Below are positions 22,367 to 35,300 of a stretch of DNA of 64,000 bases, piece by piece. The notes under the pieces are model-generated. The model was not told where the DNA came from. It ran no database searches and saw nothing but the letters and a program-made list of their open reading frames with translations. A program made the position numbers and the translations under genes. The stretch is from Primulina eburnea (lineage: Eukaryota > Streptophyta > Magnoliopsida > Lamiales > Gesneriaceae): assembly GCF_022965805.1 (NCBI RefSeq), contig NC_133108.1, forward strand, positions 44,028,051 through 44,092,050. Reading direction: 5' to 3'. How positions within the stretch are numbered: position 1 is the first letter of the stretch; each line of letters opens with the position of its first letter.

Positions 22367-24153
22367 TATTATGTCCTAATTTATGTATGATATAATTCAA
22401 GCACATTTTTTTTTATAGATATTTGAAATTAGGCTAAGTAACATGAAACATATACATATATATATTAAATCATATTTAAAGCAAAATGTTAAGATCAAGA
22501 ATGATTCAGATTTAAATTTCAACGAAGCACAATGAAGAAGAAATTTAAGAATTGTATGTGTACGTTAACTGTTATGTAATGATTATGTTGCTACTTCATG
22601 GTTGTGCGACATATGTATGTCATATACAATGTTAATATTTTTCAATAAATAGTTTTTCAAAAAGAAAAAATTCTTCATTCAGAAAAAGAAATACATGAAA
22701 AACAAATTGTGCATAATTCTCATTCTATTTATAATGGTATGAGAACAATTCTAAAACTTTATTGACACAATATAATAGATCAATTCTGTGCATTTTATTG
22801 AGACATTAACTCAGTTTCACTTTATTTCCTCCAATATTATCTCGATATATTTCGAGGTGACTACGAGATTGTTTTTGTCTCTTTTTTAGTCAAAGTGTCT
22901 AACCAGCTAATCCATAACATATATGATGGTAGCATAGAAAACTCCTCGTCAAATAAATTCACTTAGCCAAATATTGAAATTCAAATAAAATTCTACAATA
23001 TTTCATCAAATTAATTTTGACTATCATAAAATGCTCATGAAATCTAAGTGGTTATATTATTAGATGAGATATTGAATAAGACAAATACTTTGACATATAT
23101 TTGAATGATATCTCATATGCATATCTTAATTACATTATTCGTATCTCTTCTCAATATTTTTAAAATACAATAATTAATTTTGTATATCGTTCCACAAGAT
23201 ATAAAATATTATAGAACAAAATATAAACTCGATATAAGAAAATTTGTTTTGTTTCAATGAATAATATAATATCATGTTCTAAACGCAACAAATGATATTG
23301 AAACTATATCATCCTCATGACATGATGCACGCAATCATTATTTCAATGCTTCCAAAAAATGACGATCAAGATGACTTTCTTGAATTACGTCAAATTAAAT
23401 GAGAACACAATTCTAGGATATAGCCATTTGAAGAGATTTCAAGTATTTTTCTCACGGTGATTGAAAAATAGTTGTTAAAAATTTGTTAACCTTATAGCTA
23501 TATGTTGTAATATCGATACTAAATATATAAAAATGATATCACAAATATCACAATATTTGAAGAAGGTGCAACACTATTCATTGGTTATGTTGTTGAAAAA
23601 TATATATGTTATACATACTTTTAGTCATAAGTGAAAACTTATCACGAGTAAAAGCATTTTTTCTTAGGAGTTATAGTTGATGATTTTCAAAAACTGAAAA
23701 ATCATTTAACAACAAAAAAATATTCGGAAAAATAAGATTATCAGATAGAAACAATGTAGAAAACCGAAAAAATGTCGTGATAAAGAAGCAAATTATGAGC
23801 ATGTCAGATCCCGGATAAAGATTGTAAATAACATAAAATATGTTAAAGACGATCAGATACTTGCTGAGCATACCAAAATAGTTATATGCATATTATAACA
23901 AACTACGACAAAGAGTTGTTGAGTTATCAAAATCAACCAAGAAGCATATTGGAAAGTGTGTCGAGTGGATAAGATAATTTCTCTGATTCATATACCGTCT
24001 ATGGTCATTATTTTTTTATTTTATATGGCTTGGTTTGTTTCAGTTGAGAAATATTATTAGCCATGTTTTAATTCAAATAAATATTATCAAAATTTCGTAC
24101 ATATATTTTCAGTAGTTTAGGTTTTTACGTGCAACGCACGTGCATTTTTCTAG

Positions 24154-24689
24154 TTTAAAATAAAAATATGAAACATATTGAAATTGATTATATTAACATT
24201 TTATATTAAATGGTATGGGTGTAACACATGTAACATAGACAGGACCTTTTTCTTGTAATGAGGAGCTTTCAAAGATAGTTTTGGCTTCTTGTTCTTGCAC
24301 ATTCATTATTTAGTGGTTTGTACACTTGGAAGTAGTTGAAACGGAACAAACTTCTTCAAAATTAATTATTTGGAAAGAGGACCACAAATTTAAGTTCGTC
24401 TCATTCCCATCTTGATGAGAAACCAAATTCTTTGAAAATAGGTAAGATTATACAATGAAATCCAGTAAACTGCATCCAGAAAGAAAGAAAATTTGAGTCA
24501 GAAAGCGAAAATTTTTAGCTTCTACACGCATATATTGTCAGGCTGATTCATTTCTTAAAACAACAATTTCTTGATTCGGCATCTTTTCCTAGAATTTTCA
24601 TGCATATGTTTGCATATCGTAATTTGACCAGCTTTTCCATCTTATGCTAGATTCATCAACTTTGGGAAGTGAAATAACAGCAGGTAGAG
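24154..24689. promoter_or_regulatory. Upstream region of sugar-transporter copy 2
   Basis: The last about 150 bp before the ATG match the same position in copy 1 (TAGATTCATCAACTTTGGGA, TTTTCATGCATAT), so this is the duplicated proximal promoter/5' UTR. Upstream of about 24530 the two copies no longer align. No core promoter element was clear enough to assign. Confidence 0.5.
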
Positions 24690-27600
24690 ATGGCCGATGA
24701 TCAAGAAATACAGAACGGCGAAAACTTAGCGCAGGAAGAGATAAGGGTTCCACTTATTTCACAAGAGAAGAGATTTAACAATGGTGATGGAGAGCAGCCC
24801 ACGAAAGGAAGCATTGGGGAAGACAGATTCATGGTTTATCTCACCACTTTTGTTGCTATTTGCGGCTCATTTGCATTCGGATCGTGCGTATGTAAAGAGT
24901 TCTCTGGATACCTTATTATCTAAGAATCTCGTTTTGATTTTGTTTGATCCAAATGTTTTCTGCTTTCCAGGCAGGGTATTCATCGCCTACACAGTTTGCC
25001 ATCAGAGAAGATGTAAACTTATCCTTAGTAGAGGTTGGTTTAGAAATACAGAGAATCCAATCTCATTGAATTTATTTCCTGTTCAATATTCTCTAAATTG
25101 TTCGTAGGGATGGATAATTGGATACCGGAGTTCTCTACTACTTATGATCAATGCAAATGCTTCAAATTTTGATTTTTAAGCCGGTTTTGTCTCTTTGCAG
25201 TACTCATTATTTGGGTCCATACTGACTTTTGGAGCAATGATCGGTGCAATCACTAGCGGTAAGATAGCAGATTACATAGGTCGCAAAAGGGTAAGTTTGG
25301 TGAAATGTATAAAACATTAGCAGAACACCCAACTGATTCATGTTGATCCGAGTTTTTGCTTGTGACATTGTGGCAGACGATGATGTTATCAAGCGGATTC
25401 TGTACAGCAGGGTGGCTTTCCATTTACTTTGCTCAGGTATACTTGACTGTATTACCATCAAGAGAAGATTCAGAGGAGATGTTTTAGCGTATTTGTGGAG
25501 CGACTCTTTTACAGTGTCTTCTACTAACGAGCCTTAAATTAAACCAAATTGCACAGGGAGTTATACTACTGGACATTGGAAGATTTGCAACTGGATATGG
25601 AATGGGAGTCTTTTCTTATGTGGTATATCGATGTCCTTTGATACAAAACTGTACTTATATGGTTCTAGTAGAGATATTTGTTCAATGGTTTTCCATTTTG
25701 GTCCAAGGTACCCGTATTCATAGCTGAAATAGCACCTAAAGAGTTACGAGGAGCGTTGACAACATTAAACCAGGTAGATACAGAAATTTAATCCATTTTC
25801 AACAGAAAAATTATTGTCAATATTGAAAAGCCAGATAACTTTGTAGCTCATGATTTGTGCTGGAGTGTCTGTATCTTTCATCATTGGGACGATACTTACT
25901 TGGAGGGCGCTAGCTTTAACAGGTTTGTTATGAAACAAAATCTTGGTATGGCAACAAGAAACCAAAATTATCAGCTATTAATATCTCATCCTGCAGGGAT
26001 AATCCCTTGTGCTGTTCTGCTTTTTGGGCTCTTTATCATCCCGGAGTCCCCGAGATGGCTGGTAAGAAACACAATGCACGAATAATTGTCATCCATTTTA
26101 ATGTAGAAATATTTTTAGAAACTTACTAGTTAAAGTTAGTAGGCAAAACTAGGAAATCAAAAGGAGTTTGAAGCTTCATTACGAAGACTTCGAGGCAAGA
26201 ATGCTGACATATCTGAGGAGGCAGCTGAAATTCAAGTACATTCACATTTAAAACTTGTAGCATGAATATTAACTTCTCAAAGAATTAAGTAAGCTAAGTG
26301 TATTTTCTTGCCAGGACTACATAGACACATTGCAGAAGCTTCCTAAAGCTAAACTGCTCGATTTGTTTCAAAAACGGTATCTGCGTTCAGTCACGGTAAA
26401 ATGCTTCTTCTCTTATTTTAGTACTCGGGTGACCTTACTTTGCATTAAGTTCTGTATTTATAGCCGTCAAAGTTTCTCTCCAAAAAAAATAGTTTATAGG
26501 TTGGTATTTTTAACGCTTAACAAACGAGTATAAGCTATATATTGTCACACAGATAGGAGTGGGACTAATGGTCTGTCAACAATTTGGTGGAATCAATGGA
26601 ATCTGTTTCTATACCAGCAGTATCTTTGAGTCCTCAGGTAAGTTCTTGCGTTGTGGAAGCATTTTTACAAACCCGGCGGACCAGCTTAAAGGTTAAACCT
26701 CACTATCATGTGTAATATCACAGGGTTCCCGGCCAACGTGGGAACTATAACCTATGCCATTCTTCAGGTATCTAGATCCGCGCTGCTAGTTCTTGGAGAT
26801 GCAAAGCTACTTCGTTAAGAAACTAATTATGTGGATTTTGTTCAAATGCATACGAAATCTTCTGTCAGGTCATAATCACTGCACTTGGTGCCATTTTAAT
26901 CGACAGAGCAGGAAGAAAACCACTTATTGTGGTAACCATTTATACAACAATAGCTGCTACCAGAGACATAACACTATGATTACACTTCGCAATACTTAAA
27001 ACGTAAGCAAGATGCGCTTTTTTCCCTGCAGATTTCTGGGACAGGACTGGTACTAGGGTGTCTGCTGACTGGGAGTTCATTCTTTCTGAAGGTATTAATA
27101 TTCATCTTTTGTACCTTTTAATCGTTTTCTTTTCATTTCCATTAAAAACAATCTGATTAAAATGACTCGTACTCTGGACCAGGAGCATGGACTTGCACTT
27201 GATGCAGCTCCAGCTCTGGCAGTAACCGGCATATTGGTAAGTTCTTAAATTTTCATATGATATACTATCTACCTACGTAGAAGACAAATACATAAATGTA
27301 AACAGCTCATTATCTGAGAGTCTATATTCTGCCGATTAGGTATACATAGGGGCATTTTCGGTGGGGATGGGAGCAGTTCCATGGGTGGTGATGTCTGAGG
27401 TATGAAAACAACTTTACCTACTTGCTCTGTGTGAATGTATGTAGTGTGATGACATTTATCTACAGATCAGACTAAGAATTATGACTACTACAGATTTTCC
27501 CAATAAACATTAAAGGAGTTGCTGGAAGCCTTGCAACACTAGTGAACTGGTTTGGTGCATGGGTTTGTTCTTTCACTTTTAATTTTCTCATGAGCTGGAG

Positions 27601-27994
27601 CTCCTACGGTAAGCAATTACTTTCTAATGAAGTTAACCATAAAGTTTGCAACCGTAGCATAGCTATATGATTATCAGTTTAACTCCTTAGAGGGATGCAA
27701 GGGGGTTGAGTCTCTCATGAGTAGATTTTTTAGCGACTCGGTCAAATCTCAATTCGAGCTTGAATGTTATTTTCACTCTAATCAAGCTACTCGATTATGA
27801 TATTAATGGATTAAATTTCAGTAACTACACTTTTTTCAATAATTAGCTTGACCATATCCCTTATATTATTTGCAGGAACTTTCACGCTGTATGCTGCAAT
27901 CAACGCGCTTGCCATTATCTTTGTGATTAAGGTTGTCCCTGAAACCAAAGGCAGAACTTTGGAACAGATTCAGGCAGCAATTAATTCTTCATGA
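24690..27994 (+). CDS. ERD6-like sugar transporter, copy 2 (intact)
   Basis: A major-facilitator sugar transporter with 12 predicted membrane helices. ERD6-like proteins move glucose or other monosaccharides, usually across the vacuolar membrane. Eighteen exons, all with GT-AG borders: 24690-24887, 24971-25033, 25201-25290, 25377-25436, 25557-25622, 25708-25773, 25847-25922, 25997-26061, 26143-26235, 26315-26395, 26553-26637, 26724-26767, 26869-26931, 27032-27091, 27183-27236, 27340-27399, 27494-27608 and 27876-27994. They sum to 1,458 bp, i.e. 485 residues, normal for the family. Visible motifs: [10 protein letters not shown] after helix 1, [61 protein letters not shown] and [11 protein letters not shown]. 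The short acidic N-terminus has [11 protein letters not shown]. Phases match copy 1 exon for exon, so the genes are local duplicates. Substrate cannot be told from sequence. Confidence 0.92.
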
Positions 27995-29383
27995 GAATCT
28001 CTTCCAACAGATTGTTTGTTTTCAAAACTCAAGGATGATTCATTGAATCCACTGTACAACTGTAGAGTGAGTATTCTATATCTAATCTACAAGCGAAAAT
28101 AAAACGGCAAAGTTTTTTCATTGTAATATGATTTTATTCCTTTGCCCAAAAATTATTTATTGTTTGTATTAATTACATAAGCATTGTGTGTAAAATTTAA
28201 GGTTAAATTTGGATTATTGAATTTGTGAAAGTCAGTATGTTGTTTATTCATTTATTTTATTTGGTGCATTTATTTATTTTGACCAATTAATTTTTGTCGG
28301 TTTGAATCTCATGTTTTCAAAAAACATAACAGATTATATATTTATTTACTTTAAATTTTTTATATATTATATAATTTAAGGTATTAAATATTTTACCAAA
28401 TATTAAAAATATAATTTGAAATTTGTCATGTGACTGAAAATTTTAATAAATAATATAATCCGTAAAATAGTTTAATGCAGTGCGAAGATTTCATGAGTTT
28501 AATAAGTTTTCCTGTTATTTGATTTTTAAATATGAAATCTAATTTTTATATTTAAATATTTTTTAAATGGTTACAGTAATTATATAACATAATTAGATCA
28601 GTGAATTTTTTGTATTTATTACACTTTCTTTCTTGTCAAAGGACTAATATTATCTTATTAATACACTTTCTTTCTTGTCAAAGGACTAATCTTATCTTAT
28701 TAAAACAAATTTTTCCAAAGAAGTAGAGAATTAAAAGTATAAATAAGAATACTTATATGAACGACACTTCCCTATTACCAATGCTGGACCACTATCCTTG
28801 CCATGTTGAAACTGAGTTAGCTCTATATACACTGAATTTGTGTTGCGACTCTGTAAATTTTTTGTGTGTGTTGCGACTCTGTAAAATTTCTTTTGAAGGA
28901 TTCAATGATGTAAAACTAGATGCCCAAAAATGGATATTAACTGGTGTAAAGTGTAACCAGGGATAATATGATCAGACACAACCAACACCACAAAAAAGAA
29001 AGGCAGCATAAATTGATTACAAATGCCCTTTGATTTCCCTTTTGACAATATATGTAAGCAGTTTTTTCCAGGTTCGATACATGAAGAATAACACTGCTAC
29101 TATGTCGTCTCCTTTTACATCAGGAAGCTGCTACAGCCTCTCTATACTCTACAATTCTATCATATACAGACAGAATGTTCCTTAAAATTCCATCTAAAAC
29201 CAAGCAAATTTCATCATATCAGAAATTTGCACCTCAATAGCCAGAACAGTACAAAAACCAGTTGCAAAAGCCTGGCAACAACCCAATTAGAAACCTGAAA
29301 TCCGTATTTGTCTTCTTACAAAAGTCTCGTGTATCCTTGTCAGAAGTTTGACCTTTATGTTACAAATTTGGATCTGTAAACAA
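27995..29383. other. Intergenic DNA between transporter copy 2 and PIEZO
   Basis: AT-rich DNA between two converging genes. It holds a 42-bp tandem duplication at 28620-28703. From about 28980 to 29383 composition is less AT-biased and probably corresponds to the PIEZO 3' UTR. The 69-residue open frame at 28757-28966 has no recognisable feature. Confidence 0.5.
28620..28703. repeat. 42-bp tandem duplication
   Basis: Two adjacent copies of a unit containing ACACTTTCTTTCTTGTC differ by a single base (AATATTATC against AATCTTATC). This is a recent small duplication in the intergenic DNA downstream of the transporter. Confidence 0.9.
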
Positions 29384-32300
29384 CTAGCTGGGATTGGTGT
29401 ATTCGAGCAACATATGAGGTGATCGGTAAATCTTGACCAGTGTCCAGTAAAGAACCTCTTCAACCGCAAGTTCACCTTCTGCTCTGGCAGCATATATATC
29501 CTCGCAGATGGCTATCAACCTTCAAGAGCAAATTCTAGGATTTGTCATACCATTTAAATCAAAGGATTGACCATTAAAAAAAAGGGGTCCTGGACTTCTG
29601 GTCCTTCTGGACAAAGTCCCTAATTACCTGTCGCAGGAAGGAAGATTCTCAAATGGTATTCTCATTCGGAGGTCAGAACATTGCAATCTGATAAACCGGC
29701 CTACCGCTAGCACAAATGTTATGTATAGACCCCAAATGCTGAATTTGCTGAGTGTCTCACCAAGAAATCCCTCTGGAAGTGATTCGGGGATTAATTAACT
29801 CAAACATCATTATCTTTGATTATATGAAAATTATCCCATCAATACTCACGTGGAGTTTCCTCTGATACAATGATAGCCATGGGCCCTAACATGCCACGGC
29901 AGCTACTTGTATTGAAAGAATTGAAAACATGGAAGGACCACCATTCAGAACTACCATGATGTAGGACAAGATCAGCGGTGACATCATTTACCTGTAGATT
30001 ATTAAGTGATTTATGAAGCATGGGAATTATAATAACACACATAAAATTATAGTAAAGCCTGCTGTTAAAATAACCTAATATATCTAATGCCATCTGGAAT
30101 TTTGCAGCTAAAAGACCATTGAAATTTAAGCCTTTGTGACATTCACTCGTGTCCCCAAAGCATCTGCCTCACTTTAGAGGAATGAAGTTCAGGAAATAAG
30201 AAGAGATACAATCGCAACTCAGTCAGCTGAGTTCTGTTTTTCAATATAAGAAAGTAAGAATTATCCAACACCATCGTACACACAGTTTTGTTTCTCTGGA
30301 TCATAGCAATCCCTTTATTTTTATATATACACATCATGCAAATTTGTATAGATAGATAGTGGCTCGGTCATCTTTAAATGCCTTCATATAGGCTGGAAAA
30401 TTTCGAGAAAAGAAAAATTACAAGTGGGAGCTTCTATTATTCACTTTCCAACGTATCAGGAAATGAATACATAAAATCATGATATGTTTGAAAGATCAAC
30501 AAGCTTTTAGACACCTGGGATATATTTTTGGAGGACGAGGAGCTACATCAACAGGTGTTGCTAAAAGTAATTTGAAGTGGAAAGGGAGATGCATGTTATG
30601 GTATGCGAGAACAACATTGATATCCTGTTTGAAAATATTTTAGAACTGAGAAAAGGTTAACTAACATTCCTTCAGATAGTATGCATGTGCCATATGCAAA
30701 TACTCCACTAGGCAGAACTTTTAGCTGCATATTAATTCAAATACTGAGAAAATCAGTTTTCTCCTTTAAAAAGGCCACAAATTCATTAGGACATGTTAAA
30801 TGAATTGTTCAAAACACATTTGATAACCAGACATCAAGAAATCGTCAGAACAGAGAAAATATTTGGAGTAATGCACAAGGTTATGAAAAATCAAGAAATA
30901 TATTTTAGAATTGAATTTGGTATCATTAAGATTATGATATATATTAAGTGATTTTCATGTGAATGAATATAGGAAAGAAATATATTTTAGAATCAAATTT
31001 CGTTGAATTTTAGGAGGCATCAGGACATTTTCTAGTTAATACAGGTCTTTTTTTTTTTCCAATCACAAAATAATCGTATTATGCTGGGTTCCATCCTTAC
31101 TTTGTTTTTACTATTTAAATTTAACAAATGAAGGTTCATAAACTTACCTCCTGCTCAAAAGGTCTCACTTCACCAGAACCAGTAACACGAAAAAATCTTG
31201 GATAGATATTATGAACCCTAAAACTGCTAAAGGAACCATTTAGAACTCCCTCAACTTCTGATACTTTGGGAAGGTCTAAGGGATCGACATTTTTTTCATA
31301 TTTCACAGTCTCCTTGCCCTTTGGTCGGTCCCTCATAAGAACCCAAGAATATTTCATATCCATAGAACTAGTGCTTAGAGACTGGATAAACTGCTTCTGA
31401 ACAGCATCAGGTACAAACCACAGAGTACTTGCATCAGCTTGGCAACAAATGAGTTGAATGTCATCCACGTTATATGAGCTCAAATAATATTGAGGATCAA
31501 GATCGCCAGTTGCATTTACATGATCCCATGCAATTCTTTTACAAAGAGTTGTCTGGAATAAGGTCAACCTTCCACCATCTGTCTTGATGTCGAACTGAAA
31601 ACTGGCGTCATTAATTGGATTCGCAATGTTTGATGGATTGCCACTACTGTACATCTGTAAGAAATAAAAGGTCAGATCTACATCTATAAAAATAAAAGTT
31701 CAAAAAATTATTTATTGTGCCAGATTCCAGACTAGTGTTGCACGTGATCAGTAGGCAGACCTATTCATGTAGTGCTTCAACGTGTCATTTGATTATGGAC
31801 TTCTCACAGACAGTATGTGAAACCAATAGTATCAATTTTGCTTTGAGTTAATGGATGTAAAGAAAATAAGAGAAAATATTTTATACACTGCTTGAAGAGA
31901 GAACAAAGTATGCAATCATCTATGTATACAATTAGCTTGACTTAGTAAAACTAACTAAACTGACATGCAGCTCATTATGAAGAAGAAGTATAACTATCTC
32001 AACTGGCTCACTGATCAGTGAATTAATGCTAAAATAAGACAACAGCCAATTATACAACTTCTAAGCAACTTATATTTTAATATAACATCAAACAGATGTA
32101 TGACAAATACTCTCGATTTCCACAACCTTTTGGCCAGCATTTTTATATTCACAAACAATCCAAATTTAACTTCATATCCTACAAGTTGAAATAAAGTTGA
32201 AGAAGATATCTAATAAAAGATAAATATGCTGCGCCGCTTGAAGTTCAGTAAACTGTAATTATCCTACACAAAGAAAATAACATTTGGAAATCCCTGTGGG

Positions 32301-35300
32301 ATCCTATTTCAAGAATGAAACTGCTGCTTCATTGAGGTGAAAAGGCAACTAGCAAGGTGAAATATAAGCCAATGATTTTGTTGACCTCAAAGAAACCAAA
32401 TGCTCAAATAACTGTTCAATTACTTCTATCGTTGCATGTGATCAAGTATAAAACATATGTACACTGTGCATACTCTGAAGGAGAAGCACGCAAAGAATGG
32501 TAGCATAGCGAAGCACGAGTTTGAATTGCCATTTCTATCAACTTCCATCATGGATACACACAAAGCACCTTCATGATGTCAACGTGAGATGGGTCGAAAG
32601 AGCGAGGGCATGAACTGAATGCAGGACTTTATTAATGCTTAAAGAAACATACAGGTGTCAAAGGCAGTAAAACATTCTCAAAACTTAGAACATTCTCAAA
32701 ACGTAAAAGAGATAACACGTGTGTTCTGAGTCACAGCGAAGCTATTTACTGAATTTCTTCATCTAGAAGTCAGAGCCTTCGTTCTCGGAACCTACTGTCT
32801 GGTACCCGTACATCTACATGCCCCAGTCAACCTCTCCATTCCCTACCCTCTCTCTCCCGCTTCCATTCTCAGATTAAATGATAATGGAGGAGAAAAAAAA
32901 CAGATAAACCTTGCAGTCAATGGAAAACAACACCATCTGCTGAAAGAACTAGAATAAAACATCACTTCTGTTCATACAAGAAGAACCAGTAATTAATGCA
33001 GGGCAGAATTATGACTAGAGTTGTTACTTACCAGCATTGGAGCCCAAATAACACAAATCAAAATAAAGAACAGGCATATGCCATTGCACAACTTAGTCAT
33101 CTTGGTTTGCTTGTCTCCTGGTTTATGTTTAGCTCTGTTCAGAACATTATCACATTTGACGAGGTACAAGCTTGCATTTATATCCTCCAACTGAAAGGAT
33201 TTACAAAAAAACAAATTCTATTATAGACTCCAATATTGCCGCTAGGGAGATTAACCAATAACATACAAGCACCAAAGATGGCATTTCGTAAATCCCAAAA
33301 AATCCTAATTGTAACGGGTTTATAACCAATAACATACAAGCACCAAAGATGGCATTTCGTAAATCCCAAAAAATCCTAATTGTAACTGGTTTAAACCTGA
33401 AGATGGAGGTATATAATTAACTTGGTTTAGTTTGAATCCGGTGTATGGTTTGAAGGTTTATATCAAGAACACAACTAATTTGTCAAAATATTGTACATTG
33501 CAGGCACGAGGATTGGCCAAGTTATGCTGCTTCTCCTCTCCAAAGTTCATACAGAATCACTACAATTCATATAAAAAAACAAAACCATAAGATTCTGTGA
33601 ATCCAAATTAGTGAAAGTTGTCTCTCTCACATTCTTCTACCAAGGAACTGCTACCTCCTTTGACCTAACATAGTCTTAGTGAAATTTATTTAGTTTATGG
33701 AAGAGATAGATGGGCTTTTGGTAAAAACAAGAGATATAAGGGTTCAATTTAAAAAAGAGAGAAAGAAACATTGAACACGCATAGCTGGAAGAAAAAGCTC
33801 AGATAACACAGTTAACTGGATCATATATCTGTTTCAATACAAATTCAAAAAATTAATTGATAGAGTGCCACTTAGCATACACTGGAAAGCTATGTAAATA
33901 GAGCACCCACTGTTAGAAACTTGAAAAACTAACCTTCAGCCAGTCATACATTGTCAGTGATGTAGTTGTGCATGACCAATCAAGGACACATCGCAATTCA
34001 TACAGAAAAGGCAAAGCACGATAGAGCCTATATCCTAAGTAATTAAAACGAGATACGTCACTGGTTAGAAACTGACGATAAAGTGTACTTTTATGAGGAA
34101 TGCCGTATCGAATTTGCATGGCTTGTAAAGCAAGAGAAACCGCTTTAGTAAGATAAATTGCTCGAAGGGCCAATGCAGCGGCATTCTGCTGTGAAGTATC
34201 CATATTCCAAGCATACTCGGTGATGACATAAGTGAAAAGAATGAGGTTGAAAAGATAAAATATGACCTTCCCCGTCGCAAATGAACATAAGTATATGACG
34301 CGATCAACAACAATCAAGAAGAAAATTATCTGCACCACAAGAAAATCCAAGCATATAAAGAAACAAATAGAATGATACTCATAATTCACAATCAAAGGTA
34401 TACAAGGTTTTCTAATATGTGCTTGCGCTTAACTGAAAATCAGGAATAAGTTGGCTCACCCACATAGTAACCTTTGTGCACAACAAATAATAAAAAAAAA
34501 CCATGTAACTAATAACTCTATCTTTCATCTTTCTAATACTAAGCGTATCATTTTAAGCTCTCCAATTATACAAGAAAACAAAAGCAATGGTTGAAAGGCA
34601 TAAAAACTTACCATTAGAATTGATACAAACTCTTTTGGAAATTGATCCTCAAGCTGATAATATTCCAGAAATTCACTCTTATTTTTTATGACAGAATGAT
34701 AAAATATAGCAACTAGAAAGAAAACCGTCAAATCAGCTCCAAAGATATATGCATAAAGGTCAATTTCTCTTTTGCCTCCCCCAATTACTGAGAGTATAGA
34801 GTATGGAAATCCAGCTGCTTCAACAAGGTGAGCATTCCGTGCTTTAAGGATCTCTTTCGCAACATCAGCTGCTGGAGTAAGAGTGCTGAATTGTTCTGCA
34901 GGAACACAGTCTGCTAAAGGAGAGGTATAAACAACCTCAAAAACAGCCAAGGCCACATTCACATTTTCAGTGCTTTTTTCAATACTTTGAATTTGAACCT
35001 TGCTGGAATAAGGGCAATGGTTAGGCTTTTCCTTCTTGCAGTTATCCTCGTGTACAAGCCGGAGAATCTGATTTACTGCAGACTCAATCCTCTCTGGTTG
35101 AATCCCATCCTCGGGCCATGATTTCACATCCATGGACAATTGAACAAAGTATGGAGGAGATTCAGCTTCTCGCGTCAGAGATTTCCAGTATCTAGAACAG
35201 CCAAGGATCACCATTTCAGTAACCTGTTTCATTAATTGGAAGACCTTTTTTGCTTTCTCCCTAAAGGTGGAGCCTGCCACAACCTGCTTTCTATTTAGGG

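Larger units (their letters stand above)
18594..24153 (+). mobile_element. Helitron-like element with tandem 5' heads, non-autonomous
   Basis: The right end has the Helitron signature: a 6-bp-stem hairpin ACGTGC-AAC-GCACGT (24127-24141), eight bases, then CTAG (24150-24153) followed by T. Possible left ends of the form A|TCTATA occur at 18594, 18911 and 19427, each followed by a related GAATTGTGAATTT segment. I see no Rep/helicase reading frame, so it would depend on an autonomous relative. It contains a nested miniature LTR element (22038-22366) and several internal repeats. Which head pairs with the tail is unclear; the extent could be 18594, 18911 or 19427 to 24153. Calling it a Helitron rests on terminal structure only. 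Confidence 0.65.
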
